From: CAYLHS01 sp964496205
GTDB taxonomy: Bacteria; Actinomycetota; Acidimicrobiia; Spongiisociales; UBA4744
Direction of reading: 5' to 3'
Assembly (NCBI GenBank): GCA_964496205.1
Contig: CAZBXV010000012.1
Span: forward strand, 1-48,638
DNA: 48,638 nucleotides
The notes under the pieces were generated by a model. The model saw only the letters and a program-made list of their open reading frames with translations. It made no database searches and was not told where the DNA came from. Made by a program: the position numbers and the translations under genes. Each line of letters starts with the position of its first letter. The first letter of the stretch is position 1. Shown here in pieces: positions 41,569 through 48,638 of the stretch.

Positions 41569-42360
41569 ATGACAGAAGGACCCAGAGACCACGAAGGACG
41601 AGTCATCGATTTCGGTCGCAAGGCGCTCGACTACGAACGGTTCCGACCTGGCTTTCCGGAGGAGTTCTTCGTCCGGTTGGAACGAGAGGGCTGGATCCGA
41701 TCAGGGATGCGTGCCCTTGATCTCGGTACCGGAACGGGGTCCCTCGCACTCGGGTTTGCCGCTCGCGGCATTCACACGACGGGCCTCGACATCTCAACCG
41801 ACCTGCTCGACGTGGCACGCCGTGCCGCTGCCGACCGGAGGCTCGCTGCAACGTTCGTCGAAGGCCGCGCAGAGGAGACCGGCATGCCTGATGCGAGCTT
41901 CGACCTGGTGAGCGCCGGCCAGTGCTGGTGGTGGTTCGACAGCGAGACGGCCGCACAAGAAGCGTTACGAGTGCTCGCCCCCGGTGGACGACTGCTCATC
42001 TGCGATTTCAGCTATCTGCTCGTGCCTGGCAACGTCTGTACTCGAACAGAGGACCTGATCCTGGGACACAACCCAGGCTGGCCAAAGGCGGGGTGGAGGG
42101 GCATCCATCCCGAACAGGTGAAGGCACTGGATGATTCGGGTTTCGCCGGCGTGGAGAGCTTCAGCTACACAGTCGACCTTCCGTTCTCCCACGAGGCGTG
42201 GCGGGGTCGCATTCGTACCTGCAACGGTGTGGGTTCGGCACTCGAACCCGACGAGGTCGAACGATTCGATCACGATCTGGCCAAGATGCTCGCCGCCGAG
42301 TTTCCGGGGGAGCTGTCGGTCCCACATCGAGTGTTCGCCGCGAGCGGGTTGAAACCATAG
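41569..42360 (+). CDS. Class I SAM-dependent methyltransferase
   Basis: This 263-aa protein has SAM motif I MRALDLGTGTGSLALGFAAR, motif II GLDISTDLLDVARRAA, EGRAEETGMPDASFDLVSAG and VLAPGGRLLICDFSY. An N-terminal YERFRPGFPEEFF and a tryptophan-rich QCWWWFD loop are notable. The substrate is unknown. It is a single gene, divergent from fxsA and convergent with the MFS exporter. Confidence 0.82.
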   Translation: MTEGPRDHEGRVIDFGRKALDYERFRPGFPEEFFVRLEREGWIRSGMRALDLGTGTGSLALGFAARGIHTTGLDISTDLLDVARRAAADRRLAATFVEGRAEETGMPDASFDLVSAGQCWWWFDSETAAQEALRVLAPGGRLLICDFSYLLVPGNVCTRTEDLILGHNPGWPKAGWRGIHPEQVKALDDSGFAGVESFSYTVDLPFSHEAWRGRIRTCNGVGSALEPDEVERFDHDLAKMLAAEFPGELSVPHRVFAASGLKP

Positions 42361-42397
42361 AAGACGTTCTCGTCAATGCTGGCAGGGATATGTGCGG

Positions 42398-43603
42398 CTA
42401 GCTCTGACGAGAGCGCCGGTCCCACATGACGAACCCGGTCATGAGGGCGCCAAAGACGAAGAAGCTCAACGCGAACGGCGTGGTCGAATCGGAAATGATG
42501 GCCGCGGCGGCCGATCCGAGTATGCCACCACCCACGAGAGTGATCGTGCCAATCAGGGCAGAGGCGGTGCCTGCCAAATGGCCGACGTCCTCCATCGCTG
42601 CCGACGTCAGTAGTGCTCTCGAGACGACGATTGTGATGACCAGCAGCGTGGTGAAGACGTAGTAGCCCGTGAACGAGGGGTGCCCGGATGTCCCAAGCGA
42701 GGCCGCCAGGAACACGGTTGCGACAGCCATGAGCACGAACAGGATGACAGCCAGCACACGGTCTGATCCCACTCGTCTGATGGCTCGGGACGCCGCCACG
42801 GAGGCACCAGCCATGAACACTGCCGCCAGCCCGAACCAGTACGCGAACTGCTCGGCGCGACCGTAGATCCCTTCGTACATCAGCTGACTGGCGCCTAGGT
42901 AGGGGTAGAAGGCCGCCATGCCGAATGTCATGGCGATTGTCATTCGAGTGAACGTTCCGTGTCGAAGGACCTCGCGGGTGGAGGCAAACGTGTTGCGGAA
43001 GCTGAGTGGGACCCTCCGTGTGGGTGGGAGGGTCTCTCGAAGTCTCGTGGACCAGACCCCAATTCCAGCAGCGAAGAGAGCAGCAAACACGAATGGATAC
43101 CGCCATGACCCAAGTGACAACAAGAGCTGGCCGATGGCCGGCGCGATTGCGGGGACGATCATGAACACCCCGGTCACGACCGCAAGCACGCGGCTCATGT
43201 CGTCGCCGTAGTAGCGGTCACGGACAATCGCTCGGGACACCACCCGCGGTGCACCCGCACCCAATCCCCAAAGGAAACGAAACACGATCATGGCGGGGAG
43301 GGTCGGCGACAGGATTGCCCCTGCCGCACCGGCCAGGTAAAGGACGATACCGCCGTACAAGACGCGCTTGCGGCCAAGCGCATCCGTGACCGGCCCGAAG
43401 ATGTACTGGCCGAGTCCGAGGCCCACGAGAAACACCGACACGATCAGCGAAACCTGCGTGGAGTCCGGCGCAAGACCGAACGATTCCCGCAGGACTCCCA
43501 TCGCCGGGAGCATCACGTCGATGGCGAGGGCGTTCAGCGCCGAGATGAGCGCAATCAGGGCGATGAACTCGGCCTCGCGGACGCGGTACGGCTTGGTGGT
43601 CAT
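42398..43603 (-). CDS. MFS transporter, Bcr/CflA drug-export family
   Basis: This 401-aa permease has about 12 membrane helices. The Bcr/CflA pattern is clear: FIALIALISALNALAIDVML, GQYIFGPVTDALGRKRVLY (MFS motif A) and RFLWGLGAGAPRVVSRAIVRD. Export of small toxic compounds is typical for the family. GGAAG precedes the ATG. It lies 63 nt downstream of tryptophanase on the same strand, separated by a 20-bp perfect hairpin, so it might export indole or a related product. That link is inferred from position only. Confidence 0.85.
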   Translation of the reverse strand: MTTKPYRVREAEFIALIALISALNALAIDVMLPAMGVLRESFGLAPDSTQVSLIVSVFLVGLGLGQYIFGPVTDALGRKRVLYGGIVLYLAGAAGAILSPTLPAMIVFRFLWGLGAGAPRVVSRAIVRDRYYGDDMSRVLAVVTGVFMIVPAIAPAIGQLLLSLGSWRYPFVFAALFAAGIGVWSTRLRETLPPTRRVPLSFRNTFASTREVLRHGTFTRMTIAMTFGMAAFYPYLGASQLMYEGIYGRAEQFAYWFGLAAVFMAGASVAASRAIRRVGSDRVLAVILFVLMAVATVFLAASLGTSGHPSFTGYYVFTTLLVITIVVSRALLTSAAMEDVGHLAGTASALIGTITLVGGGILGSAAAAIISDSTTPFALSFFVFGALMTGFVMWDRRSRQS

Positions 43604-43613
43604 GGTTTCTTCC

Positions 43614-43663
43614 GTTCTGCTCGATGCTGACCGCACATATCCCCGGTCAGCATCGAGCAGAAC
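43614..43663 (-). promoter_or_regulatory. 20-bp perfect hairpin between tryptophanase and MFS exporter
   Basis: Left arm 43614-43633 (begins GTTCTGCTCG on the plus strand) and right arm 43644-43663 are perfectly complementary over 20 bp with a 10-nt loop. The structure begins 3 nt after the tnaA stop and ends 10 nt before the MFS start, abutting its GGAAG ribosome-binding site. No U-run follows, so attenuation, RNA stabilisation or a DNA operator are all possible. Confidence 0.6.
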
Positions 43664-43666
43664 CGG

Positions 43667-45043
43667 CTAGAGCGGTTCAAACCTAGCCGTGAAGTGGCGC
43701 AGCCACGGGGCCTGGTCGACGATGCGGTAGCCGCGGATCTGCTCGGCTCGCTCGGCGACAGAGATCACCACTTCTCCGACATAGTCGACGTGGCTCTGTG
43801 TGTAGGTGCGTCGTGGCACCGCAAGACGCACGAGTTCCAGATCGGCGGGTGTCTCGGTCCCGTCCTCATTGACCTTGCCGAACATGACCGAGCCGATCTC
43901 CACACCCCGCACGCCACCCTCCCGGTACAACTCGATGGCCAGCGCCTGCGCCGGGTACTGGTTCGGCGGGATATGGGGAAGGAACCCCTTGGCGTCGAGG
44001 TAGACGGCGTGCCCGCCGGGCGGCCTGACGATCGGAACCCCTGCTGCCCGCACCTTCTCTGCGAGGTACGCGGTCGATCGAATCCGGTAACGGAGGTACT
44101 CCTCATCGAGGACCTCTCGAAGACCCACGGCGATCGCTTCGAGGTCGTAGCCGGCGAGTCCGCCGTACGTGGGGAACCCTTCTGTGAGGATCAGCAGGTT
44201 GCGAGCGTCCTGGGCAATGGCCGGATCACGCAGCCCGATGAAGCCTCCAATGTTGGCCAGTCCGTCCTTCTTGGCGGACATGGTGCAGCCGTCGACAAGT
44301 GAAAACATCTCGCGGGCGATCTCGAGCGGCGTCTTGTCGCCGTAGCCTTCTTCACGCTGCTTGATGAACCAGGCGTTCTCGGCAAACCGGCACGCATCCA
44401 GGAAGAAAAGGATGCCGTGTCGATCGCACACTTCCCGCACGGCCTTGAGGTTGGTCATGGAGACGGGCTGGCCGCCGCCCGAGTTGTTGGTGACGGTCAC
44501 CATGACCAGCGGGATGCGGTCGGCACCGACCTCGACGATGGTCGCCTCCAAGGCTTCGATATCCATGTTGCCTTTGAACGGGGCGACGACGTCTGGTTCG
44601 TGTCCCTGCTCGTTGAGAAGGTCCCGAGCCTCGGCGCCTTGATGTTCGACGTTGGCTCTCGTCGTATCGAAGTGTGTGTTGTTGGGAACCACGTCTCCTT
44701 CACCCACGAGGGTTTCGAACAGGATGCGTTCCGAGGCGCGGCCCTGGTGTGTGGGGATGATCTCGGGAAAGCCCGTGATGTCGGAGACCGTGTCCCGGAA
44801 CTTGTAGAAGGAACGGCTCCCCGCGTAGGACTCGTCTCCGACCATCATCCCGGCCCACTGGCGAGCCGACATTGCTCCGGTACCCGAGTCGGTAAGCAGG
44901 TCGATGATGACCTCGTCGCCATGAAGGCCGAACAGGTTGTACCCCGCGCGCTGGAGAGCTTCTTCGCGTTCCTCACGTGTCGGGAAGGTGATTGCCTGAA
45001 CGGAGTGAATCCGGAACGGTTCGATGATCGTGCGGTACGGCAT
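43667..45043 (-). CDS. tnaA: Tryptophanase
   Basis: This 458-aa PLP lyase converts L-tryptophan to indole, pyruvate and ammonia. The PLP-lysine segment is TMSAKKDGLANIGGF (Lys258/259), with NNSGGGQPVS, FLDACRFAENAWF and EGFPTYGGL. Two positions that separate it from tyrosine phenol-lyase support tryptophanase: FDTT (Asp126, where the phenol-lyase has Thr) and VEIGS (Ile384, where the phenol-lyase has Arg). No TnaC-like leader is visible in the 70-bp upstream spacer, which instead holds GCCGACAGCGGACAG repeat text. It lies between a universal stress gene and an MFS exporter. Confidence 0.9.
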   Translation of the reverse strand: MPYRTIIEPFRIHSVQAITFPTREEREEALQRAGYNLFGLHGDEVIIDLLTDSGTGAMSARQWAGMMVGDESYAGSRSFYKFRDTVSDITGFPEIIPTHQGRASERILFETLVGEGDVVPNNTHFDTTRANVEHQGAEARDLLNEQGHEPDVVAPFKGNMDIEALEATIVEVGADRIPLVMVTVTNNSGGGQPVSMTNLKAVREVCDRHGILFFLDACRFAENAWFIKQREEGYGDKTPLEIAREMFSLVDGCTMSAKKDGLANIGGFIGLRDPAIAQDARNLLILTEGFPTYGGLAGYDLEAIAVGLREVLDEEYLRYRIRSTAYLAEKVRAAGVPIVRPPGGHAVYLDAKGFLPHIPPNQYPAQALAIELYREGGVRGVEIGSVMFGKVNEDGTETPADLELVRLAVPRRTYTQSHVDYVGEVVISVAERAEQIRGYRIVDQAPWLRHFTARFEPL

Positions 45044-45113
45044 ATGGCGTCCTCTCAGGGTTTGACCGTGTCAGCGCGACAGCGCATGCGGCCGACAGCG
45101 GACAGTCGGTAGC

Positions 45114-45515
45114 TCAGTAGCTGGCTTTGACGGCGAGTACGGGGCAGCGAGCGCCGAGGAGAATCTCCTGGGCATTGCTCCCCATCAGCAGTTTGCCGAC
45201 GGCCGACCGCTTCCTCAGACCGATGACGAGAAGATCGGCCTCTTCGTCGTCTACAGCTTTGATCAGATCCTGGGATGGAGACAGGCCTCTCACGTACTCG
45301 TGGATGCGGAAGTTCACACCCTCCTTGCCGAGTCGTTCCTCCACTTCCTCGAGCTCCTGCCTGTATGCCAGAACCTCGTCGACCCCTTCACGATCACCAC
45401 CCATCATCGAGTGAACGACGACGAGCTCTCCGCCGCTCGATTTTGCCTCGCCGATTGCAGCCTTCAACGCCGCCTCACCCTCGGGTGTCTTGATGAAGCC
45501 GACCACGATCTTCAT
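45114..45515 (-). CDS. Universal stress protein, second copy
   Basis: This 133-aa single UspA domain reads MKIVVGFIKTPEGEAALKAAI ... ADLLVIGLRKRSAVGKLLMG and SNAQEILLGARCPVLAVKASY. In the nucleotide motif GX2GX9GS the second glycine is Lys (GLRK), a common variant in which ATP binding is uncertain. AGGAG and GGAGCAGC precede the ATG. It starts 7 nt after the glpK stop, so it is co-transcribed with glycerol kinase. It is distinct from the DosR-linked stress protein at 8387-8818. Confidence 0.85.
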   Translation of the reverse strand: MKIVVGFIKTPEGEAALKAAIGEAKSSGGELVVVHSMMGGDREGVDEVLAYRQELEEVEERLGKEGVNFRIHEYVRGLSPSQDLIKAVDDEEADLLVIGLRKRSAVGKLLMGSNAQEILLGARCPVLAVKASY

Positions 45516-45522
45516 GCTGCTC

Positions 45523-47022
45523 CTACTCCTTTGCAGACGCTCCGAGGCTACCAGCGGCATTCCATCCGAGGCTGCGCTCGACCGCCTCTTTCCAGCGTTC
45601 ATACAGGGCTTCTCGCTGGTCTTGGGGCATCGATGGCGACCATCGTTGCCCCTCCTCCAAACGCACTTCGCCGAGCTCTCTCCAGAAGCCGACTGCAAGG
45701 CCGGCGGCGAACGCTGCGCCCATCGCCGTCGTTTCCGCGTTGGCGGGCCGGGCGACGGCCACGCCGAGGACATCGGCTTGGAACTGCATGAGAAGCTCGT
45801 TGGCGACCATGCCACCGTCGACCCTGAGTTCGGTGAGCCGTACGCCGGAGTCGGCTCGCATCGCCTCGAGCACTTCCCGTGTCTGGTACGCGGTTGCTTC
45901 GAGGGCGGCGCGGGCAATGTGTCCGGAGGTGCTGTACCGGGTCAGTCCAACGATCACACCGCGCGCGTCGGACCGCCATCGAGGTGCGAAAAGCCCGCTG
46001 AATGCGGGTACGAAGTAGACATCTCCATTGTCGGAGACACTCGCGGCGAGCGCCTCGACATCAGAGGATTGCTCGATGATTCCCATGTTGTCTCTCAGCC
46101 ACTGGACGAGAGCACCTGCGATTGCGATCGAACCTTCGAGCGCATAGACGGCGGGTTCATCGTCGATCTTGTAGGCGACGGTGGTGAGCAAACCGTTCCT
46201 GGACGGGACAGGACGTGTTCCGGTGTTTTGGAGCATGAAGCATCCCGTGCCGTACGTGTTCTTGGCATCCCCCGGCTCGAAACAACCCTGCCCGAACAGG
46301 GCCGCCTGCTGGTCGCCGAGAATTCCGGACACAGGAACCCCGTCGAGCAGACCGGTCGCGGTGCCGAATGCACCAATCGACGGCCTGATATCCGGCAACA
46401 TCGCTTCGGGGATGTTCATTGCGGCCAGGACGGTGGGATCCCACTCGAGCGTTTCGATGTTCATGAGCATCGTGCGGCTGGCGTTGGTGACATCGGTGGC
46501 GTGGATACCGGTGAGGTTCCAGAGCAGCCAGCTGTCAACGGTGCCAAACAGAATCCGTCCTGTTTCGGCACCAGCCCTCAGTTCAGGGTGCGTTTCGAGA
46601 ATCCAGGCGATCTTGGGGCCGGCGAAATAGGTGGTGAGTGGAAGGCCGCAGCGGTCGCGGAAGCGATCGAGCCCCTCGTCCCGTGCCAGTCGTTCGCAAA
46701 GTGCGGCGGTGCGGGTGTCCTGCCAGACGATCGCAGGGCAGACCGGGGTTCCCGTCTCCTTGTCCCAGAGAATCGTCGTTTCCCGCTGGTTGGTGATACC
46801 GATCGCGTCGATGTCGGTCCCTGTCAGCCCGGCCGATGAGAGTGCACCGTCGATGACGTCGACTGTCCGTGCCCAGATCTCGGAGGCGTCGTGCTCGACC
46901 CATCCGGGCCGGGGGAAGTGCTGAGTGTGCTCGAGTTGCGAGGACGAGACGATGCGCCCTTCGTGATCCACGATCAGGCATCGAGTGCTGGTGGTTCCCT
47001 GGTCGATGGTGGCAACGAACAT
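45523..47022 (-). CDS. glpK: Glycerol kinase
   Basis: This 499-aa FGGY kinase phosphorylates glycerol to glycerol 3-phosphate. N-terminal ATP motif ATIDQGTTSTRCLIVD, substrate segment NQRETTILWDKETG, VWQDTRT, GTVDSWLLWNLTG, GDQQAALFGQGCFEPGDAKN, YGTGCFMLQNTG and APRWRSDARGVIVGLT are all typical. ATG 47022 follows GAGGAGG. No glycerol facilitator or glycerol-3-phosphate dehydrogenase is adjacent; the neighbours are pth upstream and a universal stress gene 7 nt downstream. Confidence 0.96.
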   Translation of the reverse strand: MFVATIDQGTTSTRCLIVDHEGRIVSSSQLEHTQHFPRPGWVEHDASEIWARTVDVIDGALSSAGLTGTDIDAIGITNQRETTILWDKETGTPVCPAIVWQDTRTAALCERLARDEGLDRFRDRCGLPLTTYFAGPKIAWILETHPELRAGAETGRILFGTVDSWLLWNLTGIHATDVTNASRTMLMNIETLEWDPTVLAAMNIPEAMLPDIRPSIGAFGTATGLLDGVPVSGILGDQQAALFGQGCFEPGDAKNTYGTGCFMLQNTGTRPVPSRNGLLTTVAYKIDDEPAVYALEGSIAIAGALVQWLRDNMGIIEQSSDVEALAASVSDNGDVYFVPAFSGLFAPRWRSDARGVIVGLTRYSTSGHIARAALEATAYQTREVLEAMRADSGVRLTELRVDGGMVANELLMQFQADVLGVAVARPANAETTAMGAAFAAGLAVGFWRELGEVRLEEGQRWSPSMPQDQREALYERWKEAVERSLGWNAAGSLGASAKE

Positions 47023-47044
47023 CCGAACCTCCTCTTGCGCCACC

Positions 47045-47623
47045 CTACTGATCCGGACGGCGCTCCCCTGCCATCTGTACCGCACGCTCAGGGTCGGTCA
47101 CAAACGCCTCGACGACGTCGGCGGCGTCCTCGACGAGCCGGTCGATCTCGGGCCGTTCGTCCCTGTCGAACCGCTGCAACACGAATGCGGCAGGATCCAT
47201 CCGACCGGGAGGACGTCCGACACCCACCTTCAGCCGAGTGAAGTCACGGCTGCCGATCTGTTCCACGATCGACCGAACCCCATTGTGTCCACCGGCACCG
47301 CGGCCTGTATGGACTCGCAGCCTCCCGAACGGAAGGTCGATGTCGTCGTGGACGACCAGGAGATCACCCGGGTCCGCGCGGTAGTAGCGCACCGCACCGG
47401 CCACAGGTGGTCCCGAGATGTTCATCGAGACCTTGGGCAGCGCGAGCACCACCTCGACTTCCTCGATCGTGGTGTGCGAGACCGACACGGCGACTCTTCG
47501 AGGACCACGACGAAAGGATCTGCCGTAGCGTTGTGCGACGGCCTCTACGACCTCGGCGCCAACGTTGTGACGGGTACCGTCGAAGCGGCGCTCCGGGTTT
47601 CGGAGACCGACGATCACCTTCAT
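47045..47623 (-). CDS. pth: Peptidyl-tRNA hydrolase
   Basis: This 192-aa enzyme recycles peptidyl-tRNA. The catalytic set is present: Asn9, His19 and Asn20 (RHN), Asn68 (KVSMNISGPPV), Asp93/94 (VHDDIDLPFGRLR) and Asn114 (GGHNGVRSI). The usual NPGxxY near the N-terminus reads NPERRF here, a mild deviation. No Shine-Dalgarno precedes the ATG. The gene lies 165 bp downstream of rplY on the same strand with a dispersed repeat between, and 22 nt upstream of glpK. rplY-pth order is conserved in Actinobacteria. Confidence 0.94.
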   Translation of the reverse strand: MKVIVGLRNPERRFDGTRHNVGAEVVEAVAQRYGRSFRRGPRRVAVSVSHTTIEEVEVVLALPKVSMNISGPPVAGAVRYYRADPGDLLVVHDDIDLPFGRLRVHTGRGAGGHNGVRSIVEQIGSRDFTRLKVGVGRPPGRMDPAAFVLQRFDRDERPEIDRLVEDAADVVEAFVTDPERAVQMAGERRPDQ

Positions 47624-47684
47624 GGCTGGTGCCCTGTCCGGCAACGTTGGCGATGTGCGGGGCGAGGCAGGGGCGCCGATGGCA

Positions 47685-47754
47685 AGGACGCAGGACGCAG
47701 GCGCACCGGTAGGTGCTTCAAGGACGAGGACGCAGCAAGCGGTGTCATCTGGCC
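47685..47754 (+). repeat. Dispersed intergenic repeat, GGACGCAGGACG family, copy 2
   Basis: AGGACGCAGGACG, CAGGCGCACC, a GGTA loop, GGTGCTTC and AAGGACGAGGAC are followed by GTCATCTGGCC (47744-47754). These are the words of 313-372, but GTCATCTGGCC is on the other side. The element fills most of the rplY-pth spacer. Confidence 0.7.
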
Positions 47755-47788
47755 GTCCTGAACGCGGCAAACGTTGGCGGTCGGGGCA

Positions 47789-48448
47789 CTAGTCGTCTTC
47801 GGAAGCTTCGGCCTCTTCGGCCTCTTCCTCGGCGCCCTCTTCGCCTTCCTCGAGGCCTTCTTCGAGGCCTTCTTCCACTTCGACCTCTTCGACTTCAGCG
47901 GCGGGAAGCACAACGGTGACGACTGGATCGTCATCGTCGCCGAGATACTCGACACCCTCGATCTCGGGCAGATCTGCGATGCGCAGGGTGTCGCCAACTC
48001 CCAGCTCGGTGATGTTGACGATGATCGACTGCGGAATATCGGTCGGCAACGCTTCGACCTCGATGCTGCTGCGAATGGTCTCGATGATGCCGCCTTCCTT
48101 GACACCTTCGGACTCGCCGGTCAGTTCAATGGAGACCTCGACTCGTGTCTTCTCGGTGAGGGAGATTGTGACGAAGTCGACATGGGTGATCTCTCCCCGC
48201 ACCGGGTGGCGCTGAAGCTCTCTCGCCATCGTGAGGTGCTTGTCCCCATCGGCCTCGAGGTTGATCAAGGCGTTGATGCCGGCGTCGGTGTGCAAGGCTA
48301 CGTAGAGGTCGTGACCATTGACCGCGACCGGAATCGGTTCGAGGTCCTTGCCGTAGATGACGGCGGGCACCAGCCCTTGGCGGCGCAGCCGACGCGACGA
48401 ACTGCTTCCGGGCTCGCGCCCGGCCTCGGCGCGCAGCGTGACTTCCAT
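47789..48448 (-). CDS. rplY: Ribosomal protein bL25 (CTC form)
   Basis: This 219-aa 5S-rRNA-binding protein of the long CTC type begins with the L25 domain (1 to about 90, EVTLRAEAGRE, GLVPAVIYGKDLEPIPVAVN, HPVRGEITHVDF). A beta-rich C-terminal domain follows (EGVKEGGIIETIRSSIEVEALPTDIPQ). The last roughly 35 residues are an acidic tail dominated by Glu with EEGLEEG repeats. ATG 48448 follows AAGGAG. It heads the rplY-pth pair. Confidence 0.95.
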   Translation of the reverse strand: MEVTLRAEAGREPGSSSSRRLRRQGLVPAVIYGKDLEPIPVAVNGHDLYVALHTDAGINALINLEADGDKHLTMARELQRHPVRGEITHVDFVTISLTEKTRVEVSIELTGESEGVKEGGIIETIRSSIEVEALPTDIPQSIIVNITELGVGDTLRIADLPEIEGVEYLGDDDDPVVTVVLPAAEVEEVEVEEGLEEGLEEGEEGAEEEAEEAEASEDD

Positions 48449-48606
48449 GACAAGGCTCCTTCGGGGAAAGCGAGGTGAACGGTGATTATGCCTCGTTCCG
48501 GCCGTTTCAACAAGGCGGGCACCGGCTCTCAGCAATCGCTAGTCTGCCTTGTGAGGGCCTCAACCGTGAAGCGACTCCATCAGGGCTGGAGTTTGGGAGG
48601 TTGAGT

Positions 48607-48638
48607 GTGAACGCCAAACGGCTGTTCATTGTGGTTGC
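48607..48638 (+). CDS. Start of an unidentified gene, cut by the window edge
   Basis: A GTG at 48607 is preceded by GGGAGG at 6-nt spacing and opens MNAKRLFIVV, which looks like the start of a signal peptide or membrane anchor. It is divergent from rplY. Only ten residues are visible, so no family can be named. Confidence 0.45.
   Translation, partial: MNAKRLFIVV

Noticed and set aside
43667..45043. Tyrosine phenol-lyase
   Set aside because: Phenol-lyase-specific Thr and Arg positions are Asp and Ile here, as in tryptophanase.
45490..46839. 449-aa plus-strand open frame
   Set aside because: Antisense to glycerol kinase and the universal stress gene.

Overview
This window comes from a GC-rich, deep-branching and probably uncultured actinobacterium. 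The evidence is the gene order bL25 - peptidyl-tRNA hydrolase ... Mfd - parvulin lipoprotein - MazG - enolase - FtsB/DivIC - DUF501 on one strand, a DosR/DosS-type two-component system, a Rv2613c-like HIT protein, GTG starts, and many ATGA or GTGA stop-start overlaps. It is a scaffolded draft. There are three runs of exactly 100 N, and two of them are flanked by the same 55-bp sequence on both sides, so those look like uncollapsed contig overlaps rather than missing DNA.

Layout. 1-4.2 kb (minus): menH, a COG2403 GTPase and a seven-heme NapC/NirT-type membrane cytochrome resembling Geobacter ImcH. 4.2-7.0 kb: menD (plus) converges on menF (minus), giving three early menaquinone genes. 5.9-9.5 kb (minus): a tightly coupled string of DosR-like response regulator, universal stress protein, CBS-BON protein, alpha/beta hydrolase and menF. 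The matching GAF sensor kinase is divergent (plus). 11-16 kb (plus): a CsoR/CstR-type repressor with a candidate operator, one-polypeptide pyruvate:ferredoxin oxidoreductase, and a dihydroorotate dehydrogenase-like flavoprotein. 16-20 kb: a GNAT/acyl-CoA synthetase fusion, divergent from mannosylglycerate synthase. 20-31 kb is more mixed: a truncated FN3/Ig-like fragment, acetoacetyl-CoA synthetase, an orphan histidine-kinase-like ATPase, a Ca2+-type P-ATPase, a stand-alone TOPRIM protein, a PEBP protein, tRNA-Leu(UAA) abutting a methyltransferase, a HIT protein and a double VOC protein. 31-41.5 kb is the conserved housekeeping block plus pgsA and fxsA. 41.5-47 kb holds a methyltransferase, MFS exporter, tryptophanase, second universal stress protein and glycerol kinase. 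47-48.4 kb holds pth and rplY, and a gene start lies at the right edge.

How it fits together. The heme-type GAF kinase, stress proteins, menaquinone genes, PFOR and seven-heme quinol-oxidising-type cytochrome suggest a facultatively anaerobic organism that senses low oxygen or redox state and adjusts quinone-based respiration. Mannosylglycerate synthase suggests salt or heat stress adaptation.

The intergenic spaces share a vocabulary of short degenerate repeats: 7-8 bp tandem units, a roughly 70-bp mosaic element in opposite orientations, a 22-bp exact word, and a GGACGCAGGACG element near both ends of the window. Two assembly gaps lie in or beside these repeats. I see no insertion sequence, CRISPR array, phage or rRNA.
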